A stretch of 64,000 nucleotides of DNA from Eleginops maclovinus (Eukaryota; Chordata; Actinopteri; Perciformes; Eleginopidae). Below, piece after piece: positions 11,790-22,016 of this stretch. Below the pieces are notes generated by a model. That model was given only the letters and a program-made list of their open reading frames with translations. It was not told the DNA's origin and ran no database searches. Numbering within the stretch: the stretch's first letter is position 1; each line of letters opens with the position of its first letter. A program made the position numbers and the translations under genes. The DNA lies in assembly GCF_036324505.1 (NCBI RefSeq), contig NC_086352.1, positions 35,044,344 through 35,108,343 on the forward strand, given 5' to 3'.

Positions 11790-12600
11790 TCATTACAGGT
11801 TATAGCAGCCCTTGTCTCACAGGCTGGATGGTCAGAAGATACTGTTGGTGACTATCGTCTCAATTTCCACTGAGAAAACCAAACCAGATGTTCTGGTGCC
11901 TTCTTGTTTCGGTATACAGTGTTTAACAGCTTGGGTCTGGGGTGGATGCTCTGCAGTGAAGCTTCCTGACTCTAAAGTCATGAATGAAGACCATGTTGGC
12001 CGCAATGAGTCCTTCTGCAGTCCTGGCAGGGAAGGCTACGGAAAAGGTTGCAGTGGTGTGTTTCAGGTCTGTATGGTGGCTGATCCCAACACAGAGTCCT
12101 GGATGTGCAAAGATCAGCTGGATAGTTGGATGAACTTCCACAGCTGGCCAAGAATGTACATCCTCTGCTGGGCCTTTGCTAATTGTGCCTCTGTTGGAAG
12201 TCTCCTGAGGTTTTCAGAGATAGTGGATCATAGAAACCTGAAGGCTTCCAGCTAGACAGGGCTTTTCAGCTGCAGGTTGTTCTGGCAGCACCAGAGGGCC
12301 AGATGTTCAACTATCCATTTGTGTGCAGATTATTCACCCTCCCAGATGAGGCGGATGATCGTTGTGTCGTCAGCAGGTTTTTCCTGAGGTGCAGTCATTG
12401 GTGTAGAGGCACAAGAGCCAGGGGAGAGCATGTATCCCTGTTGGCTATGGGTGCTGATGCTTTGGTTGTTATTTCCTCCAGCCTGACTAGGTGTGGCAGT
12501 ATGTAGTCAAACTGCTGCACAGGCCAGGTGATGAGACTCAGACACATGGTAAGTGTGGGGCTGGAGTTGTAAACCAGGATTTCTTCTTGTCATGTAGGTA
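11790..12600 (-). pseudogene. Rex1-like (CR1-group) LINE reverse transcriptase remnant
   Basis: Read on the - strand with stops and frameshifts, the peptide contains LYTNDCTS near 12400, HLALWCCQNNLQLK near 12280 and KAQQRMYILGQLWKF near 12160. These correspond in order to the Y-x-NDCTS, LALWCxxNNLxLN and KAxQRLYFLRQLRKF blocks of fish Rex1-type reverse transcriptases. The frame is heavily damaged. The + strand open frame at 11812-12255 is a shadow of this remnant. Confidence 0.6.
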
Positions 12601-12782
12601 TGTGCAGAAGGTTTAGAACACACGTTCTAACAAATGCTGATGTAAGATGAAACTGTGTCAGAGTTCATCCAGGCTGTAGCTTTAAAACAATGCAGTGAAA
12701 GTAGACTTTAACTCCAGCTCTGTATGGTGGTACATCTCAAAGCAGTGTTGACACAAGGCTCACTCACAACAAGGTTGAATAC

Positions 12783-12789
12783 TCAATTC
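12783..12789. repeat. Direct repeat flanking the ISL2EU element, left copy
   Basis: TCAATTC, repeated at 16904-16910. The next base differs (G against C), so the duplication is 7 bp or a mutated 8 bp. Confidence 0.6.
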
Positions 12790-12916
12790 GCCTTTTGCTA
12801 AGCCACACCCTAGAATGCAGACTGGCGAATCACAGCGGAGCCAACAACGGACTCCGACAAAGCTCCGACACTTTCCTGCCAGCGCTCTCAGATTTTCGTA
12901 CTTTTAACTGTCGTTA

Positions 12917-15661
12917 GTGGACTATAAGAAGGATATGGTTAAACGTTGTGCCTGGGGCACTTGTAAGGCTGGTAGTCGTTACCCAGAGAGGTTGGAGGGG
13001 GGTGTGCATTTTTTCCCCTTCCCCAAACCAAAATCAAAGCCTGACAAGTGTCGCCTGTGGATTAAACTTTGTGAACGTCCTCACTCTCAGCTGAACCCCT
13101 CAAGGATCGACCGGCACACTTTTCTGTGTTCTAATGTAAGACTTTTGTCTTTAACCCTACAGTTAAGTTAAACTATTCAGTATTCTGTGATTTCAATCTA
13201 TACATTTGGCTCGCTAACCGGAATTATGAGGAATCATAGGCGCTAGCAAGTAGCAAGCAACCTTAGTGATAGTTTAGCAATCGTGCAGCTAAATGCTACA
13301 GTCTGGATTCTATTTTTGACAACATAAGACTAGCAGATCTAGAACTATATGTGGACTTGGTTATTCATGGTCCATCCAAACACCTAACGTTAATATGTTA
13401 CAGACAAACTGCTATGGTTGTTTTCTAGGTGACTATCTTCAATGTTTTGCCAGTTCAACAATATTTTCCCTTGCTATTTCAGCGCTTTTTCAATCTGGTA
13501 GAGAAAGTCCAGTCAAATGTGGAAGACCTCCAACTAAAAGGTTAAAGTTATGTAATAGAATAACAACTAAATTATAGAAAAACATCACAGCCACAACACA
13601 ACATCAGAGTAGCATTAATACTTTAATTGGTATCATGTACAGAAAGATCTCCACATTATCAGGCTCATTAGTGGAGAACACCGCAACAGAGGAGAGGTCC
13701 ATGGTTGAAACAGGTATTACTTAATGTGACTGTAAGGATCCATTGCACATTGTTGGTAAAAAGTGCTCAAAAAAGTACCGGTCTAGCTTTGCTTTGGTTT
13801 CCCCCCCACATCTCTGCCTCAAAATGAATTTGCTCCAGGTGATAGTCACCATCACATTTAACAAAATGGTCACACCATGGCATCCCAGTTATGCCCAGCT
13901 GTCCCATGATCTGAAAATAATATTCATGTGTACGCTTGAGCCCGTAGGTGTTATCACCAAGCTTTTCAATGTACTGGCAATTGGTGTGTGTGATTTGCAT
14001 CGGGCACTTAATTTCCAAAAGTCCATAGGTTTTGTCCTCACCGCTCTGAACGCTTCTGTCAGGGGATGTACCTAAATGGGGGGCATCAGGGTTAACAACA
14101 AATCCACAAATTTGAACTTTGTTGCCAGTGATGGCTGAGTACTGTGCTGCAGCAGCTGGTTCAAGCTCTATGCCTCTCCTCGTGGCTTTAGTACAGATGT
14201 GCTTCTTCTTCCTCTGTATAATGGTGGCAAGCTTTTCGAAGTCTGCTCTCCTCGAGAATATTCTCTTGAATGAAGTTGAAGTAAGGCGAGTACAGCGGAC
14301 ATGATGCCAGATGTTGTTGCTACTTTGCTGTCTGGTCTCTTTCTCAAGCGCCTCTGCCTCAGACTTGGAGACCATCATAGTGTTGAACATTTCCATCTGC
14401 ACTTTAGAAAGGACAGTACAGAAAGTGCCTGGCAGTGGTGGGAAAGAGAATGCTGGGAAGTCATCAGTAGAGTTTGATTGGGAGGATTTTTGCCAACTGT
14501 CCATTAGTGGGAGCTGCACATGTAAAGAAGAAAACAAATATTTACATCTGATTACTTACATTATGTTTTCATCCTGTTGTTATCTTTTTATAATTATGTT
14601 TCTGCACAGTGGACCAGGTTCACACAGAGGACCAAGATGAAGTGAAAAGACTTAAGAGGCAACTTGCTGAAAAGGAAAAAGAAAATGCCTTACTGAGGGA
14701 AAAGACACAAAGTTATCAAGCACCTTATCCACTCACCCACACCCACACCCACTCAAGGACCTTACCCACTCACACCTACTTTAAGTGTTGCACAGGCTTT
14801 AGTTATGATGAGTTTAATAAGCTGTGTGCATTTTTCAGGTTACCCAGTACTGCAAAGGATCCACAAACACTTATCCCTGTGACATATCACAAAGTAGATC
14901 GGCAGGTCAACCTCATGCCTTTACGACAACAGTTCCTACTCACACTGATGAAGCTGAGGCAAAACTTTGATCGGACAGAGCTTGCCTTCAAATTTCAAAT
15001 TGCAGTGCAAAGCGTTAGCACTTTATTCAATTCATGGATTGATTTCATGTACGGTAAGCTAGGCAACTTGTCTATTTGGCCACACAGGGACAGCATAACA
15101 GAAGCAGAGCAGAGTTCCTAACAACTTTTGCCATTTTTGATTGTACAGAGATTAAGACAGAAAAGCCAACATCAATGTTACTTCAAAGTCAAACTTACTC
15201 CAACTACAAATCTACCAACACGCTTAAGTGTCTGATTGCCTGTGATCGTCGTGGCTCCATTATCTTTGTATCTACACTTTTCACTGGATCAATCTCTGAC
15301 CAAGAAATATTTAGAAAATGTGGAGTCAAGGATTTACTGAAAGGTCTGCTTCAGTGCGGCTACCGTAAGGCAGGCGATGGGCTCATGGTTGATAAAGGCT
15401 TTCTTATTGAGAAGGATGTGAATGAGCTAGGCCTTAATTTGAACATTCGTCCCTTTGCCAAATCAAATGCCAGCTACAGATATTGAGATGACATAGAAAA
15501 TAGCCAAACACCGGGTACATGTGGAAAGAGCCATCGCCAAAGTGAAGAAATTTAAAATAGTTTCTGGAAGGATCCCTAATGTCAGGTTTGGAAACATAAA
15601 TCCGATATGGTTTGTAGTCTGTATGCTGTCAAATTTCCAGCCAAACATTATAAAGGCTTAG
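12917..15661 (+). pseudogene. THAP-domain / DDE_Tnp_4 transposase of the ISL2EU element, frameshifted
   Basis: Exon 1 (12917-13135) encodes a THAP zinc finger: C-x4-C in RCAWGTC, FFPFP, the tryptophan, and C-S-N at the donor. Exon 2 starts at 13483 and should supply the final His-Phe of the finger but reads out of frame; it then gives SGRESPVKCGRPPTKR. Exon 3 is 13591-13713. The main exon starts at 14610 with a coiled-coil stretch (VKRLKRQLAEKEKENALLRE). It then gives the DDE domain: FAIFDCTEI (first Asp), GSISDQEIFRK, MVDKGF (second Asp) and HVERAIAKVKKFKIVSGR (Glu). Frame changes occur near 15100 and near 15480, and the C-terminus ends at the TAG at 15659-15661. The role was DNA cleavage and joining at the element ends. 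It is now a pseudogene. Confidence 0.75.
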
Positions 15662-16841
15662 GCTCTATATAGTACAATGATCATTATGTCTCATCACACT
15701 GAGACGCTAAGATAATCTACTGGATTTTAATGTTTTTATTTATCTTTGTGGCTAATAAACCAATGAGCTACCATGAATGAACTGTATGTATGTGACTGTA
15801 ATAAAATCTCTCTCTGCAAATGATAAGAAATAAGTCCTAATCTTTATCAGTTTAAGATGAACTGCTTACCTGGTAGCTCAAACCACTTCCAAGAGGGTAC
15901 TTCTCCTGACCTAATTCTAAGTCTATCGGGGGCTTGCTTGCTATGTAGCTCATAGGTGTCCCTCAACAACAAAATATCCTGATCTGTGACCTCAGACATG
16001 GCCCTGTGAAATACAAAAATCATACATGTCTACTTATGTCAATCTGATCGACAAAATTAGACATCCTTAATTATGTTATCTGATGTGGAGTACAGGCTTC
16101 ATCCCATCACAGTAAATTGAATTATTTACTATGTGGAAGAAGGAAGTAAGGTGTGTTAAAAACCAAAAGAGTTCTCTTACCTGTCGTTGTTGTATTGGCA
16201 GAAGATGGGTCGCCTTTTTTCTGTCTGTCTTGGCCCCTGGCCACAACGATTGCTGTCACGGGCTGTGGTGTTACTTTGACACCTCTGGGTTTATGCCACT
16301 TGTGGTAAGCTTGTGGAGGACTGTAGTTCTAGGCCTAGAGACATGTTGGCGTTTTGTGTCTTACAGAGGTCCAGGGTATGGATAAGCCCGATGATGTGGG
16401 CGCAGAACCCTGCGGAGCTAACGAAAGATCACCTCGTTAAGTACAGCTAGCCTGCTGATGTTGCCTATTATGGTTATGATACGCTAGCATATAAGGCTAT
16501 ACAACATTATACGTGCTTTGTGCTTTTGCTTTATAATAACAAAGATAATAGTGAATATAGACCTACCCAGCTTTACAGGAACAGTGTTGCTCGTTGACAT
16601 CATTTGTGCCAGCCTCCGTCTGGATCATCAGCTGATGTGGCAACTCACTTTTTGATGGTGATCTATACGCTTTTGCCTCTATTTTGATCGCATTATGCTC
16701 ATTCTTTGTTACCTTGATGTCCTGTATGTAACCCTCAAAGGCATACTGTAAACCTCTCTGCCCACTTCGGTCAGAAACAGCATTTGCTGTTTTGTAAAAG
16801 ACAGACAGCAGTTCAGCTGGAAGAGCTGCCAAAAACGCCAT
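13721..16841 (-). pseudogene. SWIM / YqaJ-type nuclease gene of the ISL2EU element, frameshifted
   Basis: Exon 1 (16841-16567) begins MAFLAALPAELL and ends in HCSCKA. Exon 2 (16417-16181) continues in phase to complete a SWIM zinc finger, C-x-C-x7-C-x-H, then reaches TSLPQ. A frame change before WHKPRGVKV breaks it. Exon 3 is about 16003-15870. Exon 4 (14513-13721) holds the YqaJ/lambda-exonuclease-like core: GTSPDRSV and LLEIKCP supply the acidic and E-x-K residues, followed by YYFQIMGQLGITG. A one-base gain in a run of G at about 13801-13807 shifts the last 25 or so codons. Exon 3 to exon 4 phases do not join cleanly (1 against 0). The protein accompanies the transposase in this group; its exact function is unsettled. 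Confidence 0.7.
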
Positions 16842-16910
16842 GTTGAAAGTATGTTTGTCGGACTTAGGAACAATAACCAAGGGGGGCGGGGCTTAGCGAA
16901 AGGTCAATTC

Positions 16911-17660
16911 CGATTGGCAAATTTGGGCAATAAGCGGCCTGGAGTTATTTTTGAAAATTAATTAGTATATTTGTGGAGAGCACACAACTTTGATGAAGGC
17001 TTTGCCATGTAAAGAAAATAAAAAGTAAACAAGAGCAAGAGAAGGAAAGAGGTTAAAAGACGCTGGATGACTGAGAAACCAAGAGAAGAGGACAGACAGC
17101 AAGTAAACACTGAAGGGAACAGCAGAAGAAGACAGACAGGAAGTAAACACTAAAGGGAACAGCAGAAGAAGACAGACAGGAAGTAAACACTAAAGGGAAC
17201 AGCAGAGGAAGACAGACAGGAAGTAAACACTAAAGGGAACAGCAGAAGAAGACAGACAGGAAGTAAACACTAAAGGGAACAGCAGAGGAAGACAGACAGG
17301 AAGTAAACACTAAAGGGAACAGCAGAAGAAGACAGACAGGAAGTAAACACTAAAGGGAACAGCAGAGGAAGACAGACAGGAAGTAAACACTAAAGGGAAC
17401 AGCAGAAGAAGACAGACAGGAAGTAAACACTAAAGGGAACAGCAGAAGAAGACAGACAGGAAGTAAACACTAAAGGGAACAGCAGAAGAAGACAGACAGA
17501 AAGTAAACACTAAAGGGAACAGCAGAAGAAGACATACAGGAAGTAAACACTAAAGGGAACAGCAGAAGAAGACAGACAGGAAGTAAACACTAAAGGGAAC
17601 AGCAAAAGACGACAGTCAGGAAGTAAACACTAAAGGGAACACTTTACCAACAGGGACACG
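16911..17660. repeat. Host repeat carrying the 40-bp minisatellite (copy A)
   Basis: Together with 12771-12790 this is the repeat split by the ISL2EU insertion. GTTGAATACTC and CGATTGGCAAATTTGG match GTTGAATACTC and TGATTGGTCAATTTGG at 53992-54020. TTTGTGGAGAGCACACAACTTTG at 16970 matches 54222-54244. An AACAAGAG...GTTAAAAGAC flank before the array is shared with 30500-30530. Confidence 0.65.
17083..17640. repeat. 40-bp minisatellite array, about 14 units
   Basis: The unit is GACAGACAGGAAGTAAACAC followed by TAAAGGGAACAGCAGAAGAA. Units are nearly identical with occasional single-base changes. The last unit is followed by ACTTTACC. The same unit forms the array at 30560-31156. Confidence 0.95.
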
Positions 17661-18115
17661 GTCTGGGCTCTGGCAGAGTTTGAAGGCTGGTTAATTGGAA
17701 AAGAAAATGTGAACAGACTTGGACAGGTACAGGAAACATTGTTTAGTTGGCAGTTATTTTAACTTTTGGTGCTGTCAGCGCAATTCAGCTGATTATTGTT
17801 TCATAGCGAAAGTTGAACAATAATTGTTCAATCAATAAAATCATGTTAAGTCATTATGGTCAGATTATTGATTCATTAAGGAAGAAGCTGTGTAATAAGC
17901 GGTGGAGGGTGAGCAGGACCCTAAAGCGGGTTTGATCGCCCTGGAGGGTACCTGCACATTTTCCCTTACTTAGTTTCCGCCTGTAAGTTGGAGAAAATTA
18001 ACCAGAGAGTGCTCAGATTCACAGGGGTGAGGTTGATAGGTGTCTTCTTATGTGGGTAGCAATGGTCCGGTGTTCCATGAGTGTGTGCAGGAGAAACATC
18101 CTACCCTCTGCATGC

Positions 18116-18117
<2 letters not shown>

Positions 18118-18164
<47 letters not shown>
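18118..18164. repeat. (TC)n microsatellite
   Basis: About 23 TC units. Confidence 0.95.
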
Positions 18165-18166
<2 letters not shown>

Positions 18167-18271
18167 GACCACCTAGGGTCTCTCTCACAGTCCCTTCAGG
18201 CAGAATGTTAGTAATGAGGTGGCAAATTACTGTCTTAAAGTTTGATGGAGAGGCACCCCCGCTGACATCCT

Positions 18272-18272
<1 letters not shown>

Positions 18273-18359
<87 letters not shown>
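18273..18359. repeat. (AC)n microsatellite
   Basis: About 43 AC units, uninterrupted. Confidence 0.95.
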
Positions 18360-18361
<2 letters not shown>

Positions 18362-18364
18362 GGC

Positions 18365-19203
18365 TGTCCTCGACCCCCTGCTAACTGTAAAACAACAATG
18401 CTCTAAACTCTTTATTGATGAGACAGCAGTGGTTTTCACTGACTTGCCATTTCCCTCCAGCCGTTTGAAGAAGTGTTGTTCTCCATGTTCACAGGACAGC
18501 TGATTGACATTTCTCCACAACAAGACCTCTGCATTTTAACCACAGAATAAGAAAGGGCCGACATCAAGGGAAGGTTTGAAAGGTATTAATCAAAGAGATC
18601 CACAATGCTGCATTTATTTACAGCCTTACAAGATGCAGTAAATTGCTACCACATATTTGCTTCCATATGATTATCATCATTAAAGACAAATTAGAGATTT
18701 AAGGTGCATGCAGATTTAAAGTTTGTTGACAACGGTTCACAACATTTTAATTCGAGTTTTTCATGGAGTTTTAGGTTTTCTAATATTTTTTGTAATTACA
18801 ACAAACTGTAGTGAAATAAACTAGGAAAGAAGGATGACCCCGAATGGATCCATTTAAACATTTTGTTCATTATTAAACATGTTGTCCTCTACTCGAACTA
18901 CATTTGATTTTCAACACCCAATAATTTCCCCCTGCAACCTATACATAAGTATACTGACTAAGGTTATGTCCCAAAACATCTTTACACTTAATCTGAAAAC
19001 TCCACTCAACATTCATAAAACATAATTCATAAAATGTATAGTAGATGCAATTTTGCTAACTCAGCAGTAATCTATTGCCCTCCTGCACCAGTGAATGGAA
19101 TTAATGAAAGAACGAAAGGAAGGCACACTTTTATTATTTTTTATATTCAGTTCTTCACTCCGTATATAGCAGTTTGAAATACACACATAAAAAGGATATA
19201 TAC
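18365..19203. other. AT-rich non-coding stretch
   Basis: No exon, RNA or element end could be supported here. Confidence 0.4.
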
Positions 19204-19950
19204 CAGGGGTGTCTACTGAGGACCACATACAGAAAATTATACGAAAGACTGGGCCCCTCACTAGAAGTGAGGTATATTGCCTTTTATGTTAAGTTATAAG
19301 TCAACAAAATCAATCAAATGTAGGTAAATGATGCTTGATACTTGAAAATGCTTTAAGAAAACAAACTGCCTACATCGCAGTTCTCCGGGGGGCATCCTTT
19401 ATGTTTTTGGCAGCTCATCCCGTATACAGAATCCTCAGCTTATAATAAGGGGAAATAAGCTCGTTATGCAAATACATTTTGGGACTTTTTCTTATCAGAT
19501 AAGATTAGTTAGAAAAGGTTTCAACTTTATTGACAGAATTTATTGAAAAGTTGGCTTATTAACACATAAATATTACTGCATTATATATGTTTTAAAATAT
19601 ATTTAAAGGGCCCCCTATTGTGCAAAATGTACTATTTGTACTATACTGTATCTTTTATACATAAATATGTGTCCCCGGTGTGTAAGGAGACTCACTAAGT
19701 CTCAGAAAATACAACCCTCTCTCTTTTCCTCCTTACCTACATCTCTAAAAACAGGGGTACAAACGAGCTGATCCAGATTTGCTTCGGTTATGACGTCATA
19801 CCCGAAATGTGGGCTGGCTTTACATTGAACTCCTGGCAACGTCCCGCCCACATCACACCTCCCAACCTAGCTGAATCCCCTCGAGCACCTCTATGTCTCT
19901 ATGTTCATCAGGATTCCTGCAAGAGGGACTTAGAGTAAAGTTGTTTTATT

Positions 19951-19991
<41 letters not shown>

Positions 19992-20145
19992 CATACATAT
20001 ATTGTCACTGTTCTAGTGGTAAACATTGAGAAAATAACTGTTTCAGAGATAACGTTAGGCCATATTCCGTTATACTCCGTTAGAATTTGCTGAGGGCCGA
20101 TTCAAAATAGGCCATGGGGCGCATGTGGCATGGGGGTGTTTGAAT
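19204..20145 (-). mobile_element. hAT-type non-autonomous element, copy 2, with an inner insertion
   Basis: The start CAGGGGTGTC and the block CCTCACTAGAAGTGAGGTATATTGCC match the copies at 10868 and 27596. At about 19606 a different repeat starts (TTAAAGGGCCCCCTATTGTGC), including a (TA)n stretch near 19960-19992. Near 20060 the first repeat resumes (GGCCATATTCCGTTA, GAGGGCCGATTCAAAATAGG). Confidence 0.55.
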
Positions 20146-21459
20146 GAAAAACAATATTTATTTATTGTACATAGCTTGTGCGATATAACATATGACAATA
20201 GTAATAACACCGGAATATGACCTAAAAATAAATCGAAAAGCTACTTATAAAGTTCAAAAACATATACAATTTAAAATGAAAAGAAAGATGATACATAAAA
20301 TAAAAACCAAGTAAATAAATGTAATGAATCAAAAAATAACAGAATCAAACACAAAACAGCACACATCTGCACAATAAATTGATACAGAACATATCATTTT
20401 AACCTAAAAACAAATACCAAAAACATTTAGAGACATTTGAGAGATACATTTCAAGATGTTTGGAAATTCCTCAGATTTCCACAAGCAGTGATACCGAGTA
20501 CCCCAAGGAGATGTGTTTTATAAATACTGACTCACTACTGATTTTACGTTGCATGTCTTATTTGCTTTAACTTGTCAGACTGCATTAGGTTGTAGTCCTG
20601 ATAGAGATACAATGGTTAACTTCACAATGTTTTAAATCTAATTGCACTTTTGTCTGGGCTGAAGAGTCCACTGGGGAATCGCCCCGACATCAATGTCCTT
20701 CATCACAGACAACAATTGTGTTTTTCACGGAGTAATTAACTGTGTTCTTTCTTTATTTTGTAAAGATAGCAGAGTATATAATCCACTCAGCGTCATACAT
20801 TTTAAGAAAAGTGATTTTTTTTTGATACACAGGGCAGGGAAACCTCTTAGTAAGTTACTGAAGCCCTCATTTGCATAAAATCTACCATTAGCCTGTACGT
20901 TTTGTCTCTGGGTACGTGCAGCACCTCAAACACACTGCAGCAGGGCTTGGAAGTCATGGAAGATAGCCACAGACTGAACCTGAGCAACACCATGCAAAAA
21001 CCTAAAGAGCAGCAACCGACCATGATGGGGCAAATAATTCAATGCAAGGGGCATATTTAAAGCAGGAAAAGGAGATTTTGACATTTTTAATTTAGTATAA
21101 AGTCACAGCGCATTAAAAAAACCCATAAAATTCCATTATTGGTGTTTGATTTACTAACAGAGTTTGTGTCAATGACTTTGTTACTTTTTATTTTATTTTT
21201 TTAGTGACTTTGGCCCAAGATACAGAACATTAAAAAACATTTGGGGTTAATCAATACATTATTTCCATCCATCCATACGTCCACATTATGTATGCAGCCA
21301 AATTCTGCTTTTATCTTATTTTTTAATATTTGTTTTAGTCACAATATTTGTTCCAGCAAATTAGTTTCAATTTATTAAAAAATAAACCCCTGTTACTTTG
21401 GCTCAGGTCACAGCACAGTTACTTAGTATTTAACATGAATTGCATTATCACAGATGTAT
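20146..21459. other. AT-rich non-coding stretch
   Basis: No coding or RNA feature could be supported between the MITE copy and the repeat terminus near 21460. Confidence 0.4.
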
Positions 21460-21545
21460 TGTTTTGGAGGGGGGGCCAGAGGGGTCCATGCTCCGTATTA
21501 CAGGGGCACTGGCCCCTGTTGGCCCCCTCTAAGAACCACCCATGG
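21460..21545. mobile_element. Repeat terminus related to 55800-55855
   Basis: GGCACTGGCCCCTGTTGGCCCCCTCT here resembles GGCACTGGTCCCTGTTGCCCCCCCTC at 55808, a terminus seen on non-autonomous fish DNA transposons. The partner end is not found nearby. Confidence 0.4.
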
Positions 21546-21943
21546 TCTTTACAACTGAAAGGGTGGGATCTAATTGCTTTGGATGTTGTCATAAGGATAT
21601 TTACAACATTTTTCCTAAGTACTAACATGCAATGTGTGTCGGAATATCTGTACAGGAAAAAATGCTCTTAACTGCACTTAGGATGTGACCTGATCTACAT
21701 GAGAGGCGGCTACCGTTCACTAATTGAATCTGTGTCATGTGTAAAAGCAAGATAATGTATCCGGATACAAATGGCATCCTAATACCAGGTACAAGATAAT
21801 TGGTACGGAAAGCTGTATCTGAATCTACCAAAACTAACCTTCATCTGAAGTCTGCTGTCTCTCAGGGATTAGATTTTAACCCCTGGATAAAACCACATTA
21901 GGAGTCACCAATGAATAAATCTGCTAAGTATGTGCAGCAACAA

Positions 21944-22016
21944 GCCCTAGTGGCCTAATGGATAAGGCACTGCCCTCCTAAGGCAGGGATTGTGGGTTCA
22001 AGTCCCATCTAGGGTT
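21944..22016 (+). tRNA. tRNA-Arg (anticodon CCT)
   Basis: The 73-nt cloverleaf has acceptor GCCCTAG paired with CTAGGGT (terminal G:U). The D-arm is GGCCTAATGGATAAGGCAC. The anticodon stem is CTGCC/GGCAG with loop CTCCTAA, so the anticodon is CCT. The T-arm is GTGGGTTCAAGTCCCAT. A box (TGGCCTAATGG) and B box (GGTTCAAGTCC) are intact. It closely resembles vertebrate tRNA-Arg-CCT genes, which have no intron. Odd points: U rather than A at the discriminator position, and no run of four or more T within about 50 bases downstream. It may therefore be weakly expressed or an isolated copy. Confidence 0.85.

Larger units (their letters stand above)
12791..16903. mobile_element. ISL2EU-type DNA transposon with two antiparallel genes
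   Basis: The left terminus is CCTTTTGCTAAGCCACACCC. The right terminus, read inwards, is CCTTTCGCTAAGCCCCGCCC, matching at 17 of 20 positions. TCAATTC lies on both sides (12783-12789 and 16904-16910). Inside are a THAP-domain and DDE transposase gene on + and a SWIM-zinc-finger/YqaJ-nuclease gene on -, the gene pair known from ISL2EU elements. Both genes carry frameshifts, so the copy is inactive. The 4.1-kb length and both termini suggest an otherwise full-length element. Confidence 0.75.

Noticed and set aside
11812..12255. 147-codon + strand open frame
   Set aside because: It lies antisense to a Rex1-like reverse transcriptase remnant whose conserved blocks are read on the - strand; no domain on the + strand.
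13743..14640. + strand frames at 13743-14075 and 14311-14640
   Set aside because: Antisense to the YqaJ exon, whose catalytic motifs are clear on the - strand.
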